Shown here: positions 55,551-63,180 of the stretch, in pieces
Layout of the letters: each line of letters begins with the position of its first letter
How positions within the stretch are numbered: position 1 is the stretch's first letter
Assembly (NCBI GenBank): GCA_017520505.1
Contig: JAFXFN010000015.1
Coordinates: 1-64,000 of the forward strand
DNA length: 64,000 nucleotides
DNA from: Clostridia bacterium
Lineage (GTDB): Bacteria; Bacillota; Clostridia; Oscillospirales; CAG-272
Reading direction: 5' to 3'
Translations under genes and position numbers: made by a program
Notes under the pieces: generated by a model
Database searches by the model: none
What the model was told of the DNA's origin: nothing
Seen by the model: the letters and a program-made list of their open reading frames with translations, nothing else

Positions 55551-56905
55551 GTCGATTTGCATGACTGTGTCAGGCAAACGACACTCTCGACGTGGCTCGT
55601 TCGAGGAAACATATTTACAGGTGTTATTTTGTCTGTTTTATATCCGTATTCAGCGAATATCGCAATATCCCTGATAAGCGTATCAGGATCACACGAAATA
55701 TAGACCACTTTTTTGGGTGAAGCATCTGCAATGAACTCAATGACAGCTTTTGTAATTCCCTTTCTCGGCGGGTCAACTATGATGCTGTCACACTTCGGTG
55801 CAAGCTTTGCAATATCAGAGGCATCAGCACAGTAAAATTCGCAGTTGTCAAGTGAGTTGAGAAGTGCGTTTTTCTTTGCATCCTCTATTGCTTCGGGAAC
55901 TATCTCAACCCCTATCAGCTTTTCAGAGTCACTTGCGACACAAATACCGACAGTCCCTACACCGCAGTAGAGGTCAAGCACCTTTTTATAATCCTTGCTC
56001 AAAAGCTTTTTGGCAGTATTATAAAGCAATTCCGCACAGCTTCTGTTTACCTGATAAAACGACAAGGGTGAAATTCTGAAGTGTTTTCCGCACAAAACAT
56101 CCTCTATATAACCGTCACCGTATATGACGATATTTTTGTCGGAGAGAACAACGTTAGTTTCTTTTTTATTTACGTTCAGACATACTGTACGCACATTCGG
56201 AAATTGCGTTGTGATAAGTGACACAAGCTCATTTTTATGGGGAATTTCATCACCGTTTATCACAATGCACACCATAATTTCGCCCGTCATTTCGGCAATT
56301 CGCAGGTAAATATGGCGTAAAAGTCCCTTACGTGTTTCTTCGTTGTAAACGCTGAAATGCTCTTTCGTGAAAAAGTCCGTAAGTGTCTTTACAATGTCAG
56401 AAAATACACTCGGCGCAATTGCACAAGAATCACACGGTATTACATCGTGTGTGTGTTGGGCATAAAATCCCGCTTTTATATTTCCGTCTTTATCAAGTGA
56501 TAACGGATACTGCGCTTTGTTTCGGTAAGCGGTGTCCTTGTTATCTGCATAAAGTGTGTCGGATACCGTAACGTCTGTGATTCCTGCTTTTTTCAGTGAT
56601 GACTCAATATATCTCTTTTTAAGCAAATTTTCATATTCAAAGCTGACGTGCTGAAAAACACATCCGCCGCATCTCTTATAAGGACAAACGGGCGTTATTC
56701 TGTACGGCGATGGATTTACAAGCTCCTCACATACAGCAAGCGCATAATTTTTAAGAAGTTTAATTATCTTTATATTGCACCTGTCACCCTCAACACCGTT
56801 TTTTACAAAAACAGCAAAATTATCTATCTTGCATACACCGTGGCCGAGATTATTTGTATCTATTATATCAACTGTAAATTTTTGATTTTTTTGTATTCTT
56901 TGCAT
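55547..56905 (-). CDS. rlmD: 23S rRNA (uracil-C5)-methyltransferase, RlmD-like
   Basis: About 452 residues. An N-terminal TRAM-like region is followed by Fe-S cysteines (CPYKRCGGCVFQH), SAM-binding LDLYCGVGTVGICVAS, DPPRKG and catalytic Cys in YISCDPDTLIRD. It methylates uracil in 23S rRNA (or tRNA, TrmA/RumA family). Start at 56905 (MQRIQKNQKF) has AAAGG eight bases upstream; the frame extends 22 codons further into a terminator. Its TGA stop lies in the first ATATCAC unit of the palindrome array. Confidence 0.93.
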   Translation of the reverse strand: MQRIQKNQKFTVDIIDTNNLGHGVCKIDNFAVFVKNGVEGDRCNIKIIKLLKNYALAVCEELVNPSPYRITPVCPYKRCGGCVFQHVSFEYENLLKKRYIESSLKKAGITDVTVSDTLYADNKDTAYRNKAQYPLSLDKDGNIKAGFYAQHTHDVIPCDSCAIAPSVFSDIVKTLTDFFTKEHFSVYNEETRKGLLRHIYLRIAEMTGEIMVCIVINGDEIPHKNELVSLITTQFPNVRTVCLNVNKKETNVVLSDKNIVIYGDGYIEDVLCGKHFRISPLSFYQVNRSCAELLYNTAKKLLSKDYKKVLDLYCGVGTVGICVASDSEKLIGVEIVPEAIEDAKKNALLNSLDNCEFYCADASDIAKLAPKCDSIIVDPPRKGITKAVIEFIADASPKKVVYISCDPDTLIRDIAIFAEYGYKTDKITPVNMFPRTSHVESVVCLTQSCKST

Positions 56906-56932
56906 ATTATAACCTTTAATGCCAATAATTTC

Positions 56933-56957
56933 AAAAGGCGGCTGAAAGCCGCCTTTT
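56933..56957 (-). terminator. Intrinsic terminator after the dockerin-Big_2 gene
   Basis: AAAAGGCGGCT (56933-56943) pairs with AGCCGCCTTTT (56947-56957), 3-nt loop; on the minus strand it is followed by T-rich sequence. It separates the FkbM-cohesin-dockerin run from rlmD. Confidence 0.85.
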
Positions 56958-56963
56958 CGTTTA

Positions 56964-57779
56964 TTAATCAATTGTTATTCTGCCGCTTACGTAGTCAGAC
57001 ATATCAAGTGCCGTTTTTATTGAAAGCTCGCTGTTTCCGTTGAATTTTGCGGCTCTTTCACAAGCGGGATTATCAAATGCGCCACCCGCAAGCACACTGA
57101 CTACAGTTCTTGCATCATCGTATGTAATCGTTCCCGAACCGTCAACGTCGCCTGCAACAACAACATTGTAAAATACGCCTTCGCCCTCTTCGATAACCAT
57201 ACCGGTTGCAATGAGAGCTGCTCCCGAAGGCTCACTTGAATCGGAAAATATTTTAATATCGTCAACACTTACGTTATTGAATTTAGCAAAAGCCGCCTTT
57301 GCTGAATCAATAGTCATTCCAATGGTAAATCCGCTTACGTATTTTTCCATTGTATGATCCTGATCAAAGGAAAGATTTACCGCCGAAACAACGACTTTAA
57401 CAGTGCAAGTAAGCTCTCCGCACTTAGCTGTGATCGTTGCTTCACCCTTTTCTACCGCTGTGATAACACCGTCATTATCAACCGTTGCGACATTTTCATC
57501 CGATGAGGAATATTCAATAGTGAATTCCACAGCTTCCGAGGGAAGCACTTCGATTACAGTTGCTGCGGTATCACCTTTCATGAGCGAATACGATGATTTT
57601 TTGAATTTTATTGATTCAACTGCTACGGAAGAATCCGTATCGCTGTCTGTAACATTGCCGTCCGTGACTCCGGGATCGGCAGGCTCATCCTCTTCCACTG
57701 CAATGGCAAACATTGCAAGCGAAAGCACAAGAGCGCATACTGTAAGCAAAGAAATGATATGTTTCAACTTATTACTCAT
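56964..57779 (-). CDS. Secreted Big_2-domain protein with C-terminal dockerin
   Basis: About 271 residues. Signal peptide 1-28; acidic linker; bacterial Ig-like group 2 domain (about 51-132, SLMKGDTAATVIEVLPSEA, YSSSDENVATVDNDGVITA). Next is a pre-dockerin segment (about 133-208). The type I dockerin follows (DVDGSGTITYDDARTVVS; second loop NGNSELSIKTALDMSDY, degenerate). The start at 57779 has GGAGG nine bases upstream and overlaps the cohesin gene stop by 8 nt (ATGAGTAA), so translation is coupled to the cohesin gene. The frame reaches 16 codons further upstream. Confidence 0.88.
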   Translation of the reverse strand: MSNKLKHIISLLTVCALVLSLAMFAIAVEEDEPADPGVTDGNVTDSDTDSSVAVESIKFKKSSYSLMKGDTAATVIEVLPSEAVEFTIEYSSSDENVATVDNDGVITAVEKGEATITAKCGELTCTVKVVVSAVNLSFDQDHTMEKYVSGFTIGMTIDSAKAAFAKFNNVSVDDIKIFSDSSEPSGAALIATGMVIEEGEGVFYNVVVAGDVDGSGTITYDDARTVVSVLAGGAFDNPACERAAKFNGNSELSIKTALDMSDYVSGRITID

Positions 57780-59592
57780 CGTCTTCATCCTCCTCGAAAT
57801 CTCTTCCAATAAGATCATCATCTTCAAAATAATTGAAATCGGATATTACTGTTTTAGCCATATCGTCATCATCATCGTCGTAGTATTCAGCTTCTTCTTC
57901 TTTTTTTCTCTTGACATAGACGATTATAAAATATACAGCACCTGCAACAACAGACAAAATAACAATAACAGCAAGAACGATACCGACTATCTTCATCGCA
58001 TTGAATCCGCTTGTGTTTCCGGGCGCTTCAGTATCGGGAGTGGTTGTTATCTCCGATGTATCTGTATCGTCAGCCGATGTATCCATACCTTCGGCGAGCT
58101 CATCCATTCGTGCTACAATAGCATTATACTGTGTTTCAACATCAACACCGTAAGTCATAACGGCAGGACCGAATTTATTTACAAGAGCATTATATCTTGA
58201 CTTCAGATCATCTACCTTTGATCTGTCAGCAGCAGTAAGTGAAAGAATATCTGTTGACTTTACATCGTTTTTAAAGGTTGTGAGGTCGTCTGCGGATACA
58301 TATTCAACAGAAAATGCATCGGAAATGGTTTTGTCACCGACCTTAACACCGATATTTACAACACCTACAGCACCTGTAAGATATTCAGTGAGCATAGAAT
58401 GGTCTACTGTTTTTTCTTCCTGTGTACCGTCGCTGTACTGAACGATCACGGAAATTCCGTCAGGATCAATAGGATAACCAACGGGTACATACTTATATTT
58501 AAGCTCGCTGCCTGTCTTAACGATAATTCCCGCAACGGAAACCTCCATAACAGTTACTGTCATACTCGTTGTAAATCCCATATAAATTACATTGAGGTTC
58601 TGTATACCGGGTGCTGTCTTATCATATCCGGAAACACTTACGTTGGAATCTGAAAGCGGAATATAAGAATATCCGTTATCTGCATCATAGGGACTTTCAT
58701 CGTAATACTGAACTATAAGCTCGCCCTTTGCAAGGTTCAAGTCCTCATTCAAAGCGTACTTTGTTGTATATGTTCCAACACGCAATGAGACAGATTTGAT
58801 ATCTCTGTTTACTGTAAATTCTTCCTCTACAGTCTGTCCGTCTATGATAGCCGTAAACTTGTACTTACCGTTTTCCTTGACGAAATAAGGGCTTGTTATC
58901 GTTTGAGGATCTCTGTCTTCATAAATTATCTGGGCAAAAGGAGTATCAAACTCAACCTTTACCATATTACCGTAATATCCTTCATTGTTTCCGCTTTCAT
59001 TAAAAAGGATCGCGGGACGCTCAACGTACGCCTTTACAGAAGGAAGCTTAAACGAGCGAAGTGCTATGGGAGAACCGGGGGTTGTTGTTGTAACGCTATC
59101 GTAAAGATTACAATTTGTAATTTCAAACTCAGCAGGTGTGTCCTGTGTAAGCTCGTCTGTGACCTTCAATTTGAATTTAAAAAGAATAAACTTGCTTACG
59201 TTTGCTCTGGGCAACGGATCGCCCGAATTATTTGCGTAGCAATAATAGAAATTGACAGAATCTTCACCGTTGAATACAGCGTTTATTGCATCTCCGTTAT
59301 TGATCTTCAGGGTTGAAAAATCAATTGAGTCTTCGACCAATGAAAAAATTGAAGTATCGAATTTCAAAGAAAGCTCCATAGCCGAAATCTTCGGTGTCAT
59401 AGTTGCGTAGTTTTCAAGCTGGACGCTGACAGTTATCGTATCACCCTTTTGAGGGCTTGAAGAAGATGTTGTAACAGTTATCTGCGCCTTATCCTTTTCT
59501 TTGACTGCAGCCGATGCGGGCAGACTGACGACGGAGATCACGCTTGCTACAACAAGTACAAGCGCCAAGATCTTACTGAATTTGTTTTTCAT
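57772..59592 (-). CDS. Membrane-anchored cohesin protein with bacterial Ig-like domains
   Basis: 606 residues. Signal peptide 1-28. An N-terminal cohesin-like domain (about 37-180) has AQITVTTSSSSPQKGDTITV, ISAMELSLKFDTSIFSLV, and FILFKFKLKVTDELTQD, the strand order of type I cohesins. About three Ig-like/Big_3-type segments follow (about 190-440; TVSQYSDGTQEEKTVD-like), then a helical pair (about 445-505), a Thr/Glu linker, one transmembrane helix (VGIVLAVIVILSVVAGAVYFIIVYVKRKK) and a cytoplasmic acidic tail with D/E runs. It would display one dockerin-binding site on the membrane. RBS GAGGT; 12 bp after the FkbM gene. Confidence 0.85.
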   Translation of the reverse strand: MKNKFSKILALVLVVASVISVVSLPASAAVKEKDKAQITVTTSSSSPQKGDTITVSVQLENYATMTPKISAMELSLKFDTSIFSLVEDSIDFSTLKINNGDAINAVFNGEDSVNFYYCYANNSGDPLPRANVSKFILFKFKLKVTDELTQDTPAEFEITNCNLYDSVTTTTPGSPIALRSFKLPSVKAYVERPAILFNESGNNEGYYGNMVKVEFDTPFAQIIYEDRDPQTITSPYFVKENGKYKFTAIIDGQTVEEEFTVNRDIKSVSLRVGTYTTKYALNEDLNLAKGELIVQYYDESPYDADNGYSYIPLSDSNVSVSGYDKTAPGIQNLNVIYMGFTTSMTVTVMEVSVAGIIVKTGSELKYKYVPVGYPIDPDGISVIVQYSDGTQEEKTVDHSMLTEYLTGAVGVVNIGVKVGDKTISDAFSVEYVSADDLTTFKNDVKSTDILSLTAADRSKVDDLKSRYNALVNKFGPAVMTYGVDVETQYNAIVARMDELAEGMDTSADDTDTSEITTTPDTEAPGNTSGFNAMKIVGIVLAVIVILSVVAGAVYFIIVYVKRKKEEEAEYYDDDDDDMAKTVISDFNYFEDDDLIGRDFEEDEDDE

Positions 59593-59604
59593 ACTCTACC
59601 TCTT

Positions 59605-60684
59605 TTAATCATTTTCATTTACTAAATACATATTGAAATCCCATGCGGGAATATACCTTGTTTTTCTTACTGTTATCCTCGGCTTATCATACATATCATA
59701 CACCTTAGGAATTATTGTAAACAGATCATCCGGTCTATGATACAAAGATATCTGAAGGTCGGGTCTATAAGTAAGTATCGTACTCTTTGCACCGTTCAAT
59801 GCATCAAGCTCCGCCCCCTCAACATCAAGCTTGATAAAGTCAACGCCCTCGCCGGCAAGCACTGTGTCAAGCCGACATACAGATATTGTTTTCTTTACTG
59901 CATCCGTTGCATTTTCACCGTATAAGGAAGTATTGCGATTTCCCTTTTCGTATATTATACACTCTTCATCACTGTTACCGAGTGCGGCATTGTACTTTAT
60001 GAACGACGGCGTAATATCTGCAAGCGTTTTGTCCATTTTCCTGAAGCTTCTTGCGTCAGGCTCAAAGGCATAAACCTTTGAAAGCTCGGGACAAAGACTG
60101 CACATTTGCAAGACAGTATCGCCGTTATAAGCCCCGCCGTCAACATACGATTTATAATTATAACATCTAAGTTCGGATTTTGCAATAGATAATTGCGAAC
60201 TTTGTGAGAATTTAATATATTTGATTTTTCCCGACAGCTTAAAATTAAGCACATCATCAAATTCTTTTTTTGAAGCATCGTCGAAAAGAAGTGTTCTTGC
60301 AAAATCGAATTCCTCTTTATGTGAAGAATAAAAATCATACGTAAAAAGCTCACCCGGGCATACAGGCAAATCGGGGGCATAAAGCTCAAACTCGCTGTCT
60401 ATTTTACATATATTTTCTATGACATCGGGAATCTGAGTGCCGAAAGATACGAGCACTACGAACTCACTGTATTTTTTGCGTACAGCATCAAAGGACATCA
60501 CCTGCTTTCCGTGAAAGAACTGTCCTCTGACAAATCCGTCGGAAGCAAAATAATCGTCGGGCTCTCTTCCTATTCTCGCAAGCGCCGAGATAAGCTTATC
60601 AGCGCCGTCACCCATACCGTAAACAACTATGGGCTTTTTATCGCCGGCAAGATACTGCCATAAATCAAAATTAACTTCAACCAT
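59605..60684 (-). CDS. FkbM family methyltransferase
   Basis: About 359 residues from the ATG at 60684 (MVEVNFDLWQYL); the frame runs 23 codons further but lacks a clear RBS there, and the site at 60684 is weak too. N-terminal Rossmann-like segment (VVYGMGDGADKLI). The C-terminal FkbM domain has YVDGGAYNGDTV, YAFEPDARSF, and FIKLDVEGAELDALNG. FkbM enzymes O-methylate sugars or small molecules. It is upstream of the cohesin gene by 12 bp, so it is probably co-transcribed; it may modify a surface glycan. Confidence 0.85.
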   Translation of the reverse strand: MVEVNFDLWQYLAGDKKPIVVYGMGDGADKLISALARIGREPDDYFASDGFVRGQFFHGKQVMSFDAVRKKYSEFVVLVSFGTQIPDVIENICKIDSEFELYAPDLPVCPGELFTYDFYSSHKEEFDFARTLLFDDASKKEFDDVLNFKLSGKIKYIKFSQSSQLSIAKSELRCYNYKSYVDGGAYNGDTVLQMCSLCPELSKVYAFEPDARSFRKMDKTLADITPSFIKYNAALGNSDEECIIYEKGNRNTSLYGENATDAVKKTISVCRLDTVLAGEGVDFIKLDVEGAELDALNGAKSTILTYRPDLQISLYHRPDDLFTIIPKVYDMYDKPRITVRKTRYIPAWDFNMYLVNEND

Positions 60685-60815
60685 AATTTCCACCACAAGC
60701 GGTATTTTGAAACTGTATTGTACATTAAATTTGTGACTTTGATATAAAAACATTTAAAATATTTCAATTTCACTGAAATAAATGCGCAAAAAACGTCAGT
60801 GTTTTAAAATATCTC

Positions 60816-60844
60816 TTGCAATAATTAAAAATATGTGATATTAT
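60816..60844 (+). promoter_or_regulatory. Promoter of the divIVA-SIS operon
   Basis: TTGCAA (60816-60821), 17 bp ending in TGA (extended -10 type), TATTAT (60839-60844), followed by CGGAGGAA before the ATG at 60882. Confidence 0.7.
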
Positions 60845-60881
60845 TAGGATAGATAGATTATTTTATTCGGAGGAATTTAAT

Positions 60882-61637
60882 ATGGCAGATAATGCAAAGC
60901 TTTTCAGAACTGCTGTCGGCGGCTTCAACAAAGATGACGTTGCACAGTACATTGAAAGAATTAATTTTGAATTCAACAGAGATATCAGCATAGCAAAAAA
61001 TGAAACAGCGGAATTAAGAAGCAAGCTTGAGCAGGCAGAGGCTGAGCTTGAGCGTTATAAGGCAACCGGAATCGGTGCTGAACGCTTTGAGGCAAAAATT
61101 ACTGTCCTTGAAGACAATCTTGCAAAGTCAGAAGCTGCAGTAAAACAGCTTACAGAAAAATTGGTTGAGGCAGAAGAACGCATCAACACACAGAACGATG
61201 CGCTTGACAAGCTCTGCGTTGAAAACGAAGAACTCAAGTCGAATGTTCAGACAGTTGCAGCACCTGCAGATCCCGAGGTTGAAGAAAAAGCAAAGCTGTA
61301 CGATCAGATGTCTTCAAAGATCGGTGTATTGATAATGGATGCCAACAGAAATGCAGACACACTCATTGCTGCTGCAAACGATGAAGCGGCAGTTATCGTG
61401 GCAAATGCCAAGGCTGAAGCACAGCGCATAGTAGACGAGGCGAATGAAAATGCGAAGACTATATGTGATGATGCATCCGCACGTGCAGAAGTATTCGAAA
61501 ATGAATGTAAGACAATATTCGAGAAATATTCTTCCGCTATTTCAACATCATTGAAAACTATCGAAAACGATATAAACCGTTGCGACTATGACATCAAGAG
61601 CAAGGTCGGCAGCTTATACGGAGAAAAGGGAGAATAA
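60882..61637 (+). CDS. DivIVA-like coiled-coil protein
   Basis: 251 residues. The N-terminal DivIVA motif LFRTAVGGFNKDDVAQYIERINFEFNRD is followed by long coiled-coil (about 35-125 and 140-245, rich in A/E/K). DivIVA proteins sit at curved membranes and recruit division or envelope factors. It lies 2 bp before the SIS gene, so they are one operon. Confidence 0.9.
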   Translation: MADNAKLFRTAVGGFNKDDVAQYIERINFEFNRDISIAKNETAELRSKLEQAEAELERYKATGIGAERFEAKITVLEDNLAKSEAAVKQLTEKLVEAEERINTQNDALDKLCVENEELKSNVQTVAAPADPEVEEKAKLYDQMSSKIGVLIMDANRNADTLIAAANDEAAVIVANAKAEAQRIVDEANENAKTICDDASARAEVFENECKTIFEKYSSAISTSLKTIENDINRCDYDIKSKVGSLYGEKGE

Positions 61638-61639
61638 AA

Positions 61640-62245
61640 ATGAACGAACTTTCACAAAAAGCCCTTCAAATGGCTTGGGAATCCTTGAAGATAGAAAAAG
61701 AAGCCATTGAACAGGCTATGGAATATCTTGACAAGGAAGAATTTATAAAGGTTGCAACAGCACTCAGCGAGTGCAAGAAGATAATAACCTGCGCCAGCGG
61801 TTCATCAGGTATTGCGGCTAAAAAATTCCAGCACAGCCTTTGCTGTATCGACCGCCCTGCTTGCTTTATGTCCCCTGCCGAGGCTGTTCACGGCGGACTT
61901 GGTGTTGTAACAGATGAGGACTGCGTTATTATGGTATCAAGAGGCGGCAAAACAGTTGAGCTTCTTCCCATCATCGACGTTGTAAAGAAAAAGGGCGCAA
62001 AGCTTATCGCTGTTACAGAAAACCTCAATTCTCCTTTAGCTGACAATGCAGACTTCATCATAAAGATGCAGATCGAAAAGGAAAGCGACAAATACAATAT
62101 GATGGCAACTGCATCTTACGTTGCTACAATTGCGATATTCGATGCTCTGCTTGCGGCAGTTATGGAGCTGACAGGATACAAGAAAGAACAGTTCGGTCTT
62201 ATCCATCCCGGCGGCGCTGTCGGAGAAAGACTTAACAAAAAATAA
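61640..62245 (+). CDS. SIS-domain sugar-phosphate isomerase/binding protein
   Basis: 201 residues with a SIS fold (CASGSSGIAAKKFQHSL, VSRGGKTVELLPIIDVVKKKGA, ending LIHPGGAVGERL). The HPGGAVG end matches the arabinose-5-phosphate isomerase (KpsF/KdsD) SIS domain, without the CBS pair. In a Gram-positive it could be a sugar isomerase for wall or capsule synthesis, but the substrate is not known. Confidence 0.85.
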   Translation: MNELSQKALQMAWESLKIEKEAIEQAMEYLDKEEFIKVATALSECKKIITCASGSSGIAAKKFQHSLCCIDRPACFMSPAEAVHGGLGVVTDEDCVIMVSRGGKTVELLPIIDVVKKKGAKLIAVTENLNSPLADNADFIIKMQIEKESDKYNMMATASYVATIAIFDALLAAVMELTGYKKEQFGLIHPGGAVGERLNKK

Positions 62246-62301
62246 AGTAACCTATTTACCCCTTTCGATTATAATATGAGTAACTGTATCAAGGGGGATC
62301 T

Positions 62302-62610
62302 ATGGAAGCTTATTTATATTCGTTCAGCGGCATCGATGAGCTTGCAGGTGCATGCAAATTTATCATGTCGCTGAATTTACCGTCGCAAACCTCTGTTTAT
62401 TGCGAGCGTTGCGGCATCAACACAAGATATTATCTTATCTTTTCCCAAAGTGTATACGACATACGAAGCGATTTGTACCCTATGTGTGCAATAAGCGAGT
62501 TTGCGGAAAGTGAGATAAGAATGACACGTGCTGTAAGAGCGTATCTTAATGAACGGTGCGAGCTTATTGCGGAAAATAATGCGGCGGAAATCTTCTCCGC
62601 CTTTTGTTAG
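62302..62610 (+). CDS. Free-standing MecA C-terminal-like adaptor domain
   Basis: 102 residues. It aligns by eye with the ClpC-binding C-terminal half of Bacillus MecA over its whole length: a strand and helix (YLYSFSGIDELAGACKFI), the aromatic strand RYYLIFSQS, and the helix ISEFAESEIRMTRAVRAYLNERCELIAENNAAEIFSAF. The N-terminal substrate-binding half of MecA is absent. Strong RBS (AGGGGGA). A terminator-like hairpin overlaps its end. Full-length MecA may be elsewhere. Confidence 0.7.
   Translation: MEAYLYSFSGIDELAGACKFIMSLNLPSQTSVYCERCGINTRYYLIFSQSVYDIRSDLYPMCAISEFAESEIRMTRAVRAYLNERCELIAENNAAEIFSAFC
62583..62605 (+). terminator. Possible attenuator hairpin at the end of the MecA-like gene
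   Basis: GGCGGA (62583-62588) with TCCGCC (62596-62601), 7-nt loop, then TTTT. It lies at the 3' end of the MecA-like gene and just before the UDG RBS; the stem is short, so it may be only partly effective. Confidence 0.5.
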
Positions 62611-62618
62611 GAAATAAA

Positions 62619-63179
62619 ATGAATTTAGAAGAGCTGTACAAAAAATGCAATGAGTGCCGTGCGTGTTCGTTGCACAAAACAAAAACCAACACCGTTTTCG
62701 GTGTCGGACGAAGCGATGCCGATATTATGTTTGTCGGCGAAGCACCGGGTGAAAACGAGGACCTTACAGGCGAGCCGTTTGTCGGCCGTGCAGGTAAGCT
62801 TTTCGACAAATATCTCGATGCGGTGGGAATAAAGCGTGAAAATATATACATTGCAAATATTCTCAAGTGCCGTCCTCCCAAAAACAGAGATCCGCAAAAG
62901 GACGAAGAGGAGGCGTGCATGGGCTTTCTGCGTGAGCAGGTACGCATTATCAACCCCTCCCTTATCGTTTGCCTGGGCAGAATATCCGCAATGCGTCTTA
63001 TAAAGCCAGATTTCAAAATAACTGCCGAGCACGGTGTATTTTTCGAAAAGGGTAAATTTATGATGACTGCCGTATATCATCCGTCGGCGCTTTTACGTGA
63101 TCCGCACAAGAAGGATGATATGCTGAAGGATATGGAAAAAATCAAGGAGTATGCCGTTAATAACGGTCTTATAATCTGA
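62619..63179 (+). CDS. Uracil-DNA glycosylase, family 4 (Fe-S)
   Basis: About 186 residues. Four Fe-S cysteines (CNECRAC near residues 10-16, with later Cys), active-site motif GEAPGENEDLTGEPFVGRAGKL and C-terminal HPSALLR. Removes uracil from DNA. ATG at 62619 has AGGA seven bases upstream; a TTG start 15 bp earlier is possible but overlaps the preceding gene. Confidence 0.92.
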   Translation: MNLEELYKKCNECRACSLHKTKTNTVFGVGRSDADIMFVGEAPGENEDLTGEPFVGRAGKLFDKYLDAVGIKRENIYIANILKCRPPKNRDPQKDEEEACMGFLREQVRIINPSLIVCLGRISAMRLIKPDFKITAEHGVFFEKGKFMMTAVYHPSALLRDPHKKDDMLKDMEKIKEYAVNNGLII

Positions 63180-63180
63180 T

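Noticed and set aside
57860..57900. Simple sequence repeat of ATC/GTC triplets
   Set aside because: It encodes the Asp-run of the cohesin protein's cytoplasmic tail, so it is explained by coding sequence.
57403..58200. Open frame antisense to the dockerin and cohesin genes
   Set aside because: It spans the overlap of two convincing genes on the other strand and is compositionally a mirror of their acidic codons.
62246..62301. A separate promoter before the MecA-like gene
   Set aside because: A TATAAT is present near 62270, but no -35 box lies at a suitable distance; readthrough from the divIVA-SIS operon is as likely.
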